Shown here piece by piece: positions 44,803 to 53,373 of a DNA stretch of 64,000 nt. The stretch's first letter is position 1. The number at the start of each line of letters is the position of its first letter. Location of the stretch: assembly GCF_902168135.1 (NCBI RefSeq), contig NZ_CABHOL010000024.1, forward strand, positions 62,001 through 126,000, written 5' to 3'. The DNA is from an uncultured Fluviicola sp. Its GTDB lineage: Bacteria > Bacteroidota > Bacteroidia > Flavobacteriales_D > Crocinitomicaceae. Both the position numbers and the translations under genes were made by a program. A model generated the notes under the pieces. The model was not told where the DNA came from, made no database searches, and saw only the letters and a program-made list of their open reading frames with translations.

Positions 44803-45219
44803 ATGAAGCGAATAATTTCACTGATAGTAATGGTCTTATACCTTGTTCCGGCATTTGGAATAACGGTATCTGTGCATTATTGCGGTGGAAAATTAGCAGA
44901 CGTTTCCGTTCTGGTACCAAACAAAAACAAGCCTTGTGCCTGCAGCGTTCCGGCCGAAAAAAACGAAACCATTGTTAGCGGAAAGTGTTGTGAGCAGCTT
45001 GTCTTTTCCCTCAAACTTGAAAATCAACAGCTCAAGGCATCAACAGTAAGTTGGAAATCCCTTGAAGTTGTACCTTTCAAAAGTGAACCTTTTGTTTTTG
45101 TGCCCAAAAATGAAAGGGTTGTTTCTACCGGTAAACAGCGCTCTGACTATCATCCTAATCGGCCGCCGGGCAGATTCAATGAACCCATCTACATTCAAAA
45201 CGAATCATTCCTGATATAG
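44803..45219 (+). CDS. HYC_CC_PP family protein
   Basis: 138 aa with a signal peptide (to about residue 19). The defining motifs are His25-Tyr-Cys27-GGK, Cys62-Cys63 in GKCCEQLVF, and PP in HPNRPPGRF near 120. Additional Cys residues in PCACSVP make a likely metal site. The family is typical of Bacteroidota and is commonly next to copper or heavy-metal genes, as here. Its molecular role is unknown; periplasmic metal binding is plausible. Confidence 0.85.
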   Translation: MKRIISLIVMVLYLVPAFGITVSVHYCGGKLADVSVLVPNKNKPCACSVPAEKNETIVSGKCCEQLVFSLKLENQQLKASTVSWKSLEVVPFKSEPFVFVPKNERVVSTGKQRSDYHPNRPPGRFNEPIYIQNESFLI

Positions 45220-45306
45220 AATTACCTCTTTTCAGACCGCCTTTTCACAAGGCTGAACTAATCCGTTTGTGGATTAGAAATTCGTTATTCATCAAAAAAA
45301 GAAATT

Positions 45307-46155
45307 ATGAAAAAGATACAGCACCTCATGTTGGGAATGCTCTTGTTAGTAGCATTTACCAGCTGTGCATCACCGATTAAAAATGCAAAAACGGAAATCC
45401 TTAAAGTAGCCGGAAATTGCGAAATGTGCAAAAAAACAATTGAAACTGCAGCTAATAGGAAAGGGATTTCTTCCGCTGAATGGAACAAAGATTCCAAAAT
45501 ACTCACCCTGCAATACGATGCTGAGAAAACAACTTCGGATGAGGTGTTGAAACGCATTGCCTACGCAGGTTATGACAATGAGAAATTCCTGGCACCCGAT
45601 GATGCTTATGCGAAGCTGGCAGAATGTTGTAAATACGAGCGCATGAAGAAAGATGTCGTAGTAAAAGAGCCGGTTGCGAAAGTGGAAAATACCACCGCGT
45701 CCGCACAAGAGCAAGCTGCAGAAACCAACCTGCTGGAAAAAGTTTACACGGCCTATTTCGCGTTGAAAGATGCTTTGGTTAAAGACAACGAGGCGGCGGC
45801 TTCAGCAAAGTCAACAGATTTGGCAAAAGCAATTAAAGCAGTTGATATGTCTAAAATGAGCGCTCCGGAACACACGGTTTGGATGAAAGTTGAAAAAGAC
45901 CTATTGATGCATGCCGGGCGTATCGGAGAGGCGAAGGATATCAATTCCCAACGCGAACATTTTTCATTGCTTTCGAAAGAAATGTATGACCTGGTGAAAG
46001 TTTTCAAAGCAGATCAAACAATGTACCTGCAGCATTGTCCCATGTACAATGATGGCGCCGGAGCAGATTGGCTGAGTCTTGAAAACGCAGTGAAAAATCC
46101 GTATTACGGCAGTTCCATGCTCACTTGTGGTAAAACAACCGAAACCATTAAGTAA
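45307..46155 (+). CDS. Lipoprotein with HMA and DUF3347 domains
   Basis: 282 aa. A lipobox gives lipidated Cys20 (AFTSC). Residues 30-95 form a heavy-metal-associated domain with the GNCEMC pair at 38 and 41 (CxxC). Residues 140-275 are the DUF3347 domain, with the closing signature YLQHCPMYNDGAGADWLSLE and NPYYGSSMLTCG. DUF3347 occurs in CusB-like efflux adaptors and stand-alone copper-binding proteins. A CTAATCC/GGATTAG hairpin lies in its leader. It probably captures copper in the periplasm. The next gene begins 3 bases after it. Confidence 0.88.
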   Translation: MKKIQHLMLGMLLLVAFTSCASPIKNAKTEILKVAGNCEMCKKTIETAANRKGISSAEWNKDSKILTLQYDAEKTTSDEVLKRIAYAGYDNEKFLAPDDAYAKLAECCKYERMKKDVVVKEPVAKVENTTASAQEQAAETNLLEKVYTAYFALKDALVKDNEAAASAKSTDLAKAIKAVDMSKMSAPEHTVWMKVEKDLLMHAGRIGEAKDINSQREHFSLLSKEMYDLVKVFKADQTMYLQHCPMYNDGAGADWLSLENAVKNPYYGSSMLTCGKTTETIK

Positions 46156-46158
46156 CAG

Positions 46159-46719
46159 ATGGTAATCTATGTAAAGAATATGGTTTGCAACCGCTGTAAA
46201 ATGGTGGTGAAGTCCGAGCTTGAAAAACTCGGATTTCATCCACTTGCGGTTGAACTGGGAGAAGTGGAATTAAAAGATACACCTGCCGAAGAGGATTTGG
46301 AGAAGATCGCAAAGCGCTTTGCCGAAATCGGATTCGAACTGATCGATGATAAACGGAGCCGGTTAATTGAACGCGTGAAAACCCTCATTGTTGAATTGGT
46401 GCACCATTCGGATGAAACCATACAGGTCAATGTTTCCGATTACCTGGTACAGCATATTCCGATGGAATACAAGTACCTGAGTACCCTGTTTTCAGAAATA
46501 GAAGGAACAACCATTGAGAAGTTTTACATTTCTCAACGGATTGAGCGGGTGAAAGAATTATTGGTTTACGATGAATGGTCGTTAAGCCAGATTGCTGATC
46601 AGATGGGATACAGCAGTGTGGCCTATTTGAGTACACAATTTAAAAAAGTAACAGGCCTTACTCCAAGCCATTTCAAGTCGATCAAAGAGTCTAAACGCAA
46701 ACCTTTGGACCAGTTGTAA
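46159..46719 (+). CDS. Metal-sensing AraC regulator (HMA-like N-terminus)
   Basis: 186 aa. Instead of a cupin sensor the N-terminus (1-75) resembles a heavy-metal-associated fold with MVCNRC (Cys10, Cys13) and the usual strand order. The C-terminal 95 residues are an AraC HTH (KELLVYDEWSLSQIADQMGY; STQFKKVTGLTPSHFK). It starts 3 bases after the DUF3347 gene. It probably senses Cu(I) and controls the motifs found before copA and the copZ-like gene, which begin just after its own stop codon. It is intracellular because it lacks a signal peptide. Confidence 0.85.
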   Translation: MVIYVKNMVCNRCKMVVKSELEKLGFHPLAVELGEVELKDTPAEEDLEKIAKRFAEIGFELIDDKRSRLIERVKTLIVELVHHSDETIQVNVSDYLVQHIPMEYKYLSTLFSEIEGTTIEKFYISQRIERVKELLVYDEWSLSQIADQMGYSSVAYLSTQFKKVTGLTPSHFKSIKESKRKPLDQL

Positions 46720-46721
46720 AT

Positions 46722-46751
46722 GTTATAACTCAATCAGAAAATATCATAAGT
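46722..46751 (+). promoter_or_regulatory. Candidate operator before copA
   Basis: GTTATAACT, 12 bases, then ATCATAAGT; the two half-sites start 21 bases apart. A second copy is at 49231-49260. Exactly 20 bases after the second half-site comes the -7-like GAACTTTG (46772-46779). Confidence 0.6.
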
Positions 46752-46789
46752 CTTTTCCTGCGTTTCCTTCTGAACTTTGTAGCATATAA

Positions 46790-49228
46790 ATGGAAATTAT
46801 GGAAACAACAGATCAAGACTTGCTTTTTATCCCCCTGGAGGGAGTTGAAAGTGAGCATTGTGCACTTATAGTGGACGGTGGTTTGAAAAAGCTGGAAGGC
46901 GTTACGCTTCATAAAGTGGAGCTGAACAATAACCGGGCGATCATCAATGAAACAAAAGCATTTAATATTTTACCCGGAGCTGTAAAAACCATTCGGGATT
47001 TGGGGTATGGAGTAACTACCGTGAAAAAGAACTTCCCGGTTTTGAATATGACCTGTGCTTCTTGTGCTATCAGTGCTCAGACCATTCTTGAAAGTGTAAA
47101 GGGTGTGGCCGCAGTCTCGGTAAATTACGCCAATAACCTGGCATCGGTGGAGTACATTCCGTCAATAACAGGTCCAAAGGAGCTCCAGACTGCTATGCGC
47201 TCAATCGGGTATGACTTAATGATTGATGAAACCGAAACTGCTAAAGACACACTGGAAGAATTGCACCGGCAGAAATTTCGAAAACTGAAAAATAAAACGA
47301 TCGGTGCCATTCTTTTTTCGATTCCGGTAGTTGCAATCGGTATGTTCTTTATGCATATTCCGTATGCAAACTATATCATGTGGATACTTTCTACGCCGGT
47401 GATTGTTTGGTTGGGTAAGGATTTCTTCATCAATGCCTGGAAACAGGCGAAGCATCGTTCTGCAAATATGGATACATTGGTTGCTCTGAGTACCGGTATC
47501 GCTTATTTATTCAGTGTTTTTAATACGCTGTTTATGGAAGTGTGGCATAAACAGGGGCTGCATGCGCATGTTTATTTTGAAGCCGCAACGGTAGTAATAG
47601 CTTTTATTTTGCTTGGAAAATTACTCGAAGAAAAAGCGAAGGGAAATACATCTTCGGCACTCAAAAAACTGATTGGTTTGCAGCCTAAAACAGTTACGAT
47701 TCTGAATAAGCAGGGAGAGTCTGAAGAAATTCCGATTATCCATGTTCAGATCGGTGATACCATTGTGGTAAAACCAGGTGAAAAGATTGCTGTAGACGGA
47801 ACTGTTATCTCCGGGAAATCCTTTGTGGACGAAAGTATGTTGAGCGGTGAACCACTGGCTGTTGAGAAGATCGAAAACGCGAAAGTTTTTGCCGGAACGA
47901 TCAATCAAAAAGGCAGTTTCCATTTTAAAACCGAAAAAGTAGGTGATGCAACCATGCTGGGACAGATCATTAAAATGGTCCAGGACGCTCAGGGTAGTAA
48001 AGCTCCGGTTCAAAAACTCGTAGATAAAATTGCGGGAATTTTCGTGCCTGTGGTTTTAGGGATTTCCATACTAACGCTAATCCTTTGGGTAATCCTGGGC
48101 GGTGAAAACGGGCTCACGCAAGGAATTTTGTCCCTTGTAACAGTTCTTGTAATTGCTTGTCCGTGTGCTTTGGGACTCGCTACGCCAACGGCAATTATGG
48201 TTGGAGTGGGTAAAGGTGCTGAAAACGGTATCCTGATAAAAGATGCAGAAAGCCTGGAACTGGGACGTAAGGTAAACGCAGTGGTGCTCGATAAAACAGG
48301 AACGATTACCGAAGGAAAACCCAAGGTTACAGGAATTGAATGGTTAAACAAAGACACCGGTTTGCAAGCTGTTCTATACAGTATTGAAAAACAATCGGAG
48401 CACCCGTTGGCTGAATCAGTGGTCCATTATTTTAACGAAACGGAAACCCGCCACGTGCATCATTTTGAAAGCATTACCGGATTCGGAGCTAAAGCGGAAG
48501 TTGACGGACACACGTATTTCGTTGGAAATAAGGCATTGCTGGACCAAAATAAAATCAGTATTGACAGCGGCTTGAGTTCCATTTCAGAGACCTGGCTATC
48601 CGATGCGAAAACAGTCATTTTCTTTGCAGATACCAAAAAGGCGTTAGCTGTAATAGCCATTTCGGATGAACTAAAAGAAACTTCCATTGAAGCCGTCCGC
48701 CAACTCCGGGAATCCGGAATTGAAGTATACATGCTCACCGGTGATAACAGACAAACGGCAAAAGCCATCGCCGATAAAGCAGGAATCGGGCACTATAAAG
48801 CAGAAGTACTGCCCGCAGATAAATCGGAATTCATCAGGCAGCTGCAGGCTGAAGGGAAAATAGTAGCCATGGTCGGAGACGGTATCAATGACAGCAACGC
48901 GCTCACCCAGGCAGATGTGAGTATTGCAATGGGACAGGGGAGTGATATTGCCATGGACGTTGCCCGCATGGTAATCATTTCTTCAGATCTGATGAAAATC
49001 CCGGTTGCCTTTCAGCTTTCAAGGCAGACGGTTTCTGCCATTAAACAAAATTTGTTCTGGGCGTTTATTTATAATGTAATCGGTATTCCAATTGCAGCCG
49101 GAGCCCTTTATCCGGTTAATGGGTTCTTATTGAATCCAATGATTGCCGGAGCAGCCATGACACTCAGTTCATTGAGTGTTGTAAGCAATAGTTTGCTGCT
49201 GAAATTCAGACGCCTGAATAAATCGTAA
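46790..49228 (+). CDS. copA: Copper-exporting P1B-type ATPase
   Basis: Up to 812 aa (an ATG at 46799 is an equally good start). A complete second HMA domain has NMTCASC (Cys89, Cys92). The first, at about 12-80, keeps the fold but has only one Cys (SEHC24). The membrane CPC motif is in [14 protein letters not shown], the phosphorylation site is [11 protein letters not shown], the SEHPLAES motif of the N-domain is intact and [10 protein letters not shown] closes the P-domain. It pumps Cu(I) from the cytoplasm to the periplasm. It has the same promoter design as the copZ-like gene. Confidence 0.95.
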   Translation: MEIMETTDQDLLFIPLEGVESEHCALIVDGGLKKLEGVTLHKVELNNNRAIINETKAFNILPGAVKTIRDLGYGVTTVKKNFPVLNMTCASCAISAQTILESVKGVAAVSVNYANNLASVEYIPSITGPKELQTAMRSIGYDLMIDETETAKDTLEELHRQKFRKLKNKTIGAILFSIPVVAIGMFFMHIPYANYIMWILSTPVIVWLGKDFFINAWKQAKHRSANMDTLVALSTGIAYLFSVFNTLFMEVWHKQGLHAHVYFEAATVVIAFILLGKLLEEKAKGNTSSALKKLIGLQPKTVTILNKQGESEEIPIIHVQIGDTIVVKPGEKIAVDGTVISGKSFVDESMLSGEPLAVEKIENAKVFAGTINQKGSFHFKTEKVGDATMLGQIIKMVQDAQGSKAPVQKLVDKIAGIFVPVVLGISILTLILWVILGGENGLTQGILSLVTVLVIACPCALGLATPTAIMVGVGKGAENGILIKDAESLELGRKVNAVVLDKTGTITEGKPKVTGIEWLNKDTGLQAVLYSIEKQSEHPLAESVVHYFNETETRHVHHFESITGFGAKAEVDGHTYFVGNKALLDQNKISIDSGLSSISETWLSDAKTVIFFADTKKALAVIAISDELKETSIEAVRQLRESGIEVYMLTGDNRQTAKAIADKAGIGHYKAEVLPADKSEFIRQLQAEGKIVAMVGDGINDSNALTQADVSIAMGQGSDIAMDVARMVIISSDLMKIPVAFQLSRQTVSAIKQNLFWAFIYNVIGIPIAAGALYPVNGFLLNPMIAGAAMTLSSLSVVSNSLLLKFRRLNKS

Positions 49229-49230
49229 AA

Positions 49231-49260
49231 ATCATAAATCGTTCGGAAAAAATCATAAGT
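49231..49260 (+). promoter_or_regulatory. Candidate operator before copZ-like gene
   Basis: ATCATAAAT, 12 bases, then ATCATAAGT, again with 21-base spacing. The linker resembles that of the copA copy (C-TTCGGAAAA against C-ATCAGAAAA). Twenty bases on is AATCTTTG (49281-49288). Confidence 0.6.
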
Positions 49261-49311
49261 ATAAAGCCCCTGAGAAAGCGAATCTTTGCAGGGTATTAAA
49301 AGTAAATAATC

Positions 49312-49527
49312 ATGGAAAAGAAACAGTTCAAAACAACCATTAAATGTACAGGATGCCTGGAAAAAGTATCCCCTTTCTTAAATGAAAAACTATCCCCGTC
49401 TGAGTGGAATGTAGATATTCTTACACCGGCAAAGATCCTGACCGTTACCTCAGATAAAGTAAGCGCTGAAGAAATTGAAGAACAGGTGAAATCTGCAGGA
49501 TTCCAAATCGAGCGGATCGAAGCATAA
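49312..49527 (+). CDS. CopZ-like copper chaperone
   Basis: 71 aa with KCTGCLEKV (Cys13 and Cys16), the CxxC of HMA chaperones, and helix ending SAEEIEEQVKSAGFQIERIEA. It lies just downstream of copA and shares its operator, so it likely carries Cu(I) in the cytoplasm to the ATPase. The N-terminal methionine before the Cys pair is replaced by Lys, a known variation. Confidence 0.88.
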   Translation: MEKKQFKTTIKCTGCLEKVSPFLNEKLSPSEWNVDILTPAKILTVTSDKVSAEEIEEQVKSAGFQIERIEA

Positions 49528-49587
49528 TAGGAAGTTTATGCTCCTTCTGTGAGGTGAAAAAGGTAGTAATGATGTAAATTGATAGTA

Positions 49588-51807
49588 ATGAAAAGAATAG
49601 TATTGGTTATAGGAATGATTTGGATGCAGCTTTTGGCTTTTGCCCAGAAAAATGTGCGGTACGATCTATACATTCGGGATACAACGGTGAATTTTACCGG
49701 GAAAGAACGCCATGCCTATTCCGTCAACGGAAGTATTCCAATGCCTGAGTTACACTTCACGGAAGGAGATACCGCTGAAATTTGGATCCATAATGAATTG
49801 AATACGGAAACATCCATCCACTGGCACGGGTTAATATTACCCAATGAGCAAGATGGAGTTCCTTATTTGACAACAGCGCCTATCAAGGCCGGAAAGACAC
49901 ATCTTTACAAATTTCCAATTGTTCAAAACGGTACCTATTGGTACCACTCACATACCGGTTTGCAGGAACAGGGTGGAATGTACGGTGCATTTATTATTCA
50001 CAAGCGAGATGAAAAACCGATGCAGGAATACACACTTATTCTCAGTGACTGGACGGATATGAAACCGGAGCAGGTACACCGCCGGCTGCACATGGCCAAT
50101 GACTGGTCGGCCATTAAGAAAGCATCCGTTCAAAAAGGAGCAGTGCAGAGTTATGGCGATGCAATTCTTTCCGGAAGGCTGAAAACAAAGCTTGGAAACG
50201 AATGGAAACGCATGCTGGCAATGGATGTGAGTGATGTGTATTACAACACATTCCTGTCGAATGGTAAGCCGGAAATACAAGCTCCGACATTCAGGGCAGG
50301 AGATAAAGTCCGGGTTCGGATTATCAATGGTAGTTCATCCACGTATTTCTGGATGCGCTGGTCGGGCGGTAAAATGGATGTGATAGCCAGTGACGGTTCG
50401 GATGTGGTCCCGGTTGCAGTAGACCGATTCATCATTGCTGTTTCGGAAACGTACGATATAGTCGTGACAATTCCTTCCGATAGTACAGCTTTTGAGTTGC
50501 AAGCCACGTCGGAAGACCGGATCAGAAGTACTTCTTTGTGGTTGGGAGATGGTGTCAAACAACTTGTTTCCCCGCTTCAGCCTTTAAAATATTTTGAAGG
50601 AATGCAGATGATGAACGACATGATCCGGATGAATGGAAACCTGGACGACATGGGCATGAATATGAGCCTGCAGCAAATGGATATGAATGTCGTTATGTAT
50701 CCTGAAATAACCGGAGCTCTTCCGAAAAAGAAAAAAAGCCATAACCATATGGATATGACAAACAGTGATCAATACAAAAGCAACGATCTGTCTGATATTG
50801 TGACCTTGAATTACAACATGCTTCGCTCACCTGTTAAGACAACACTTCCGGATGTAAAAACGACTGTTTACCAGTTTGAACTAACCGGAAATATGAACCG
50901 TTATGTATGGAGCATTAACAACAAAACGGTTTCGGAAGCGGATAAGATCCTGATCCGGAAAGGTGAAAACGTTCGGATCATCCTTTACAATAATTCCATG
51001 ATGCGCCACCCGATGCACCTGCATGGTCATTTTTTCAGAGTGGTTAATGGGGCCGGCGATTATTCACCCTTGAAAAACGTACTGGATATTATGCCGATGG
51101 AAACAGATACGATAGAGTTTGCTGCCACAGAAAGCGGTGATTGGTTTTTCCATTGTCACATCCTTTATCACATGATGAGCGGAATGGGACGAATTTTTAC
51201 CTATGAAAACTCACCTCCCAATCCACAGCTGCCAAATCCGGAAAAAGCCTTGAAAAAGCTTTACGCTGACGACCGGGAATTCCACTTTATGTTCCAGAAC
51301 GACTTTGCTACTAACGGGAACGACGGAGAAATGATGTACATGAATACCCGCTGGAACCTGCAGGCAGAATGGCGGCTCGGATACGATAAAATGATGGGGT
51401 GGGAGACCGAAACACATCTGGGCAGGTATATCGGTAAGATGCAATGGCTTTACCCGTATGTCGGATTTGATTACCGCTACCGCAAAATGGAAATGGGCGA
51501 AACTGAACGGAATCTTTTCGGTCAGGTAAACACCAAAGATCAGCGTGCGGCCTTGTGTTTTGGTATCCAATACACCTTACCGATGCTGATAATAGCAGAC
51601 TTTCGGATTGATACGGATGGAAAACTACGCCTTCAATTCATGCGGGAAGACATTCCGCTGACAAAAAGATTGCGGCTGGGGCTGATGTATAATTCCGATT
51701 TTGAGTACATGGGCAGCCTGAAATATGTCCTCAATCAATCGTTTTCCCTTTCGGCGCATTACGACAGCGATATGGGATTTGGAGGCGGATTTACCTTTAC
51801 CTATTGA
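49588..51807 (+). CDS. Multicopper oxidase fused to CopB-like outer-membrane domain
   Basis: From the ATG at 49588, 739 aa with signal peptide MKRIVLVIGMIWMQLLAFAQ. Copper sites are HWHG (78-81), HSH (120-122), HPMHLHGHFF, and HCHILYHMMSGM, giving type 1, 2 and 3 centres. A Met-rich insert (MQMMNDMIRMNGN; MNMSLQQMDMN) near 340-380 would bind Cu(I). From about residue 570 the sequence changes to EWRLGYDKMMGWETETHLGR, and strand-rich segments ending in GFGGGFTFTY, typical of CopB barrels. The protein therefore joins the PcoA/CopA oxidase and PcoB/CopB functions in one chain. It oxidises Cu(I) outside the cytoplasmic membrane. Confidence 0.9.
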   Translation: MKRIVLVIGMIWMQLLAFAQKNVRYDLYIRDTTVNFTGKERHAYSVNGSIPMPELHFTEGDTAEIWIHNELNTETSIHWHGLILPNEQDGVPYLTTAPIKAGKTHLYKFPIVQNGTYWYHSHTGLQEQGGMYGAFIIHKRDEKPMQEYTLILSDWTDMKPEQVHRRLHMANDWSAIKKASVQKGAVQSYGDAILSGRLKTKLGNEWKRMLAMDVSDVYYNTFLSNGKPEIQAPTFRAGDKVRVRIINGSSSTYFWMRWSGGKMDVIASDGSDVVPVAVDRFIIAVSETYDIVVTIPSDSTAFELQATSEDRIRSTSLWLGDGVKQLVSPLQPLKYFEGMQMMNDMIRMNGNLDDMGMNMSLQQMDMNVVMYPEITGALPKKKKSHNHMDMTNSDQYKSNDLSDIVTLNYNMLRSPVKTTLPDVKTTVYQFELTGNMNRYVWSINNKTVSEADKILIRKGENVRIILYNNSMMRHPMHLHGHFFRVVNGAGDYSPLKNVLDIMPMETDTIEFAATESGDWFFHCHILYHMMSGMGRIFTYENSPPNPQLPNPEKALKKLYADDREFHFMFQNDFATNGNDGEMMYMNTRWNLQAEWRLGYDKMMGWETETHLGRYIGKMQWLYPYVGFDYRYRKMEMGETERNLFGQVNTKDQRAALCFGIQYTLPMLIIADFRIDTDGKLRLQFMREDIPLTKRLRLGLMYNSDFEYMGSLKYVLNQSFSLSAHYDSDMGFGGGFTFTY

Positions 51808-51831
51808 ATGCTCCTTCCGGAAAATTTGACA

Positions 51832-51890
51832 GAATGAGAATGAGAATGAGAATGAGAATGAGAATGAGAATGAGAATGAGAATTTAGTTT
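51832..51890 (+). repeat. Hexanucleotide tandem repeat (GAGAAT)9
   Basis: Nine perfect copies of GAGAAT (51836-51889) preceded by GAAT. It lies 25 bases upstream of the TATCTTTG box that drives the next gene, so repeat length changes could alter upstream spacing. Confidence 0.9.
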
Positions 51891-51914
51891 ACATACACTC
51901 TCTTTCATCTTTAC

Positions 51915-51922
51915 TATCTTTG
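51915..51922 (+). promoter_or_regulatory. Promoter -7 box
   Basis: TATCTTTG, 43 bases before the ATG at 51965. Confidence 0.5.
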
Positions 51923-51964
51923 GGAAGTTACGATCATGGAGAAAGTATTAAAACTCAAAATTCA

Positions 51965-52312
51965 ATGAAAATAATCTTATTAATAGCATGCTTATTCGCC
52001 GTTCAATTAGCGACGGGACAAAAAGCTCCGGCCAAACAGACAATCACCGTTAAAACACCCAATACCTGTGACCATTGCAAAGTATGCGAAACCTGCGGTG
52101 GAAAACTGGAAGGCCAACTAGGGCTGGCTAAAGGAGTGCAGTCGGTGACATACAACGAAGCAGACCAAACGACCACTGTAGTCTATTGGACAAAAAAAAC
52201 AACACCGGAAAAGATCCGCAAAGAGATTTCACTGCTTGGTTTTGATGCCGATGAGGTGAAAGCAGATCCGAACGGGTATAAAGAGCGGGATAACTGCTGC
52301 AAAGAAAAATAA
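51965..52312 (+). CDS. Exported HMA-type copper-binding protein
   Basis: ATG at 51965 chosen because it opens a good signal peptide (MKIILLIACLFAVQLATGQ). Mature length is about 96 aa. The metal loop is CDHCKVCETC (Cys35, 38, 41, 44), four Cys rather than the usual two, and another Cys pair is near the end (DNCCKEK). The remaining fold reads as an HMA domain. Its location after the oxidase fits periplasmic copper storage or transfer. Confidence 0.8.
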   Translation: MKIILLIACLFAVQLATGQKAPAKQTITVKTPNTCDHCKVCETCGGKLEGQLGLAKGVQSVTYNEADQTTTVVYWTKKTTPEKIRKEISLLGFDADEVKADPNGYKERDNCCKEK

Positions 52313-52391
52313 CAGCATTCCGGAGGAACGACAAAGCGGTTAACAGCCGCTTTCTTTTTTTGTAATTTAGCTCCCCAAAATCAAACGGAAG

Positions 52392-53198
52392 TTGAAATTG
52401 AATTCTTTAAACAGGCAAATCCATTTTACAGCATCGGGGAAACGGCGTGCGTTGATCGGGCTTATTTTGGCTGTTTACCTGTGCTTCATAATCATTGTGC
52501 TGCAGCCTTTTGATACCAGTCAGTTTGACGCGGAATATAAAACACTGCTTCTTTCCGGTTATGGTATTTTTGCCGGTATTCTGTTTATAATCCAGGCCGG
52601 AATTGAGAATACACTTTATGCTGCCAGAGGTAAGGTCTGGACCGTTTTTCACGAAATCAGCTCGGTATTGGTTTTTTGTTTCATCTCCGGTACAGTGCTT
52701 TATTTCTATAATCGGTCAATCGTTAACAATTTCAAAGATTATACCTGGTGGACCTATTGGCGCTTTTTAAGTGTAACAGTTGTCTGCATGATCCCGGTTT
52801 TTGTTCCCCTGATGGTTTACTTCAGGCAGAAACTGGGTGAACGGATTGTTCCGCCTGCTGCCAGTTCCTTCGTTTTGATCGGGGAGAATAAGAACGAAGT
52901 GCTGCACCTGGAAAAAGAACAGCTCTTGTTTATCAAAGCCGTAGAAAACTATGTAGAGATCTGTTTTACGGATGAAGACCAAAAAGTAGTTTCCCTTACA
53001 TTCCGGCAAACATTGTCGAATGTTTCCAAACAACTTCCTTTTTTGGAGCAATGCCACCGGTCTTATCTGGTAAATACAAAATCCATCCGAAAAATTATAG
53101 GGAATTCCCAGGGAGCAAAACTGGTGTTCAAAACAAGTGATAAAGAAATTCCGCTGTCGAAGACCTATTATAAGGAAGTGAAATCAAAACTTGGGTAA
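52392..53198 (+). CDS. Membrane-bound LytTR-type transcriptional regulator
   Basis: 268 aa with a TTG start (MKLNSLNRQI) since no ATG fits. Four membrane helices at about 20-40, 52-72, 85-107 and 124-146, then a LytTR DNA-binding domain at 165-266 (LLFIKAVENYVEICF; FLEQCHRSYLVNTKSI). Such proteins control nearby genes directly from the membrane in Bacteroidota. The following gene, an S41 peptidase, is a candidate target. Confidence 0.87.
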   Translation: MKLNSLNRQIHFTASGKRRALIGLILAVYLCFIIIVLQPFDTSQFDAEYKTLLLSGYGIFAGILFIIQAGIENTLYAARGKVWTVFHEISSVLVFCFISGTVLYFYNRSIVNNFKDYTWWTYWRFLSVTVVCMIPVFVPLMVYFRQKLGERIVPPAASSFVLIGENKNEVLHLEKEQLLFIKAVENYVEICFTDEDQKVVSLTFRQTLSNVSKQLPFLEQCHRSYLVNTKSIRKIIGNSQGAKLVFKTSDKEIPLSKTYYKEVKSKLG

Positions 53199-53373
53199 TT
53201 ATCAAGGAGGAAACTCACTTGATAATTCATCATTTGAGCATTGATAATTTAGAAGTTGGTCTTTTCGTCAAAAAAACGTATCATTTCATCACTTTTTCAG
53301 CAACAGTAAGGGTTTTCATGTTTCCTTTGAGGACTTCATTAAATCCTGTTTACATATGCACAACAACACAAAA

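Noticed and set aside
51832-51890. CRISPR-like repeat
   Set aside because: Units are 6 bases with no spacers; a simple microsatellite.
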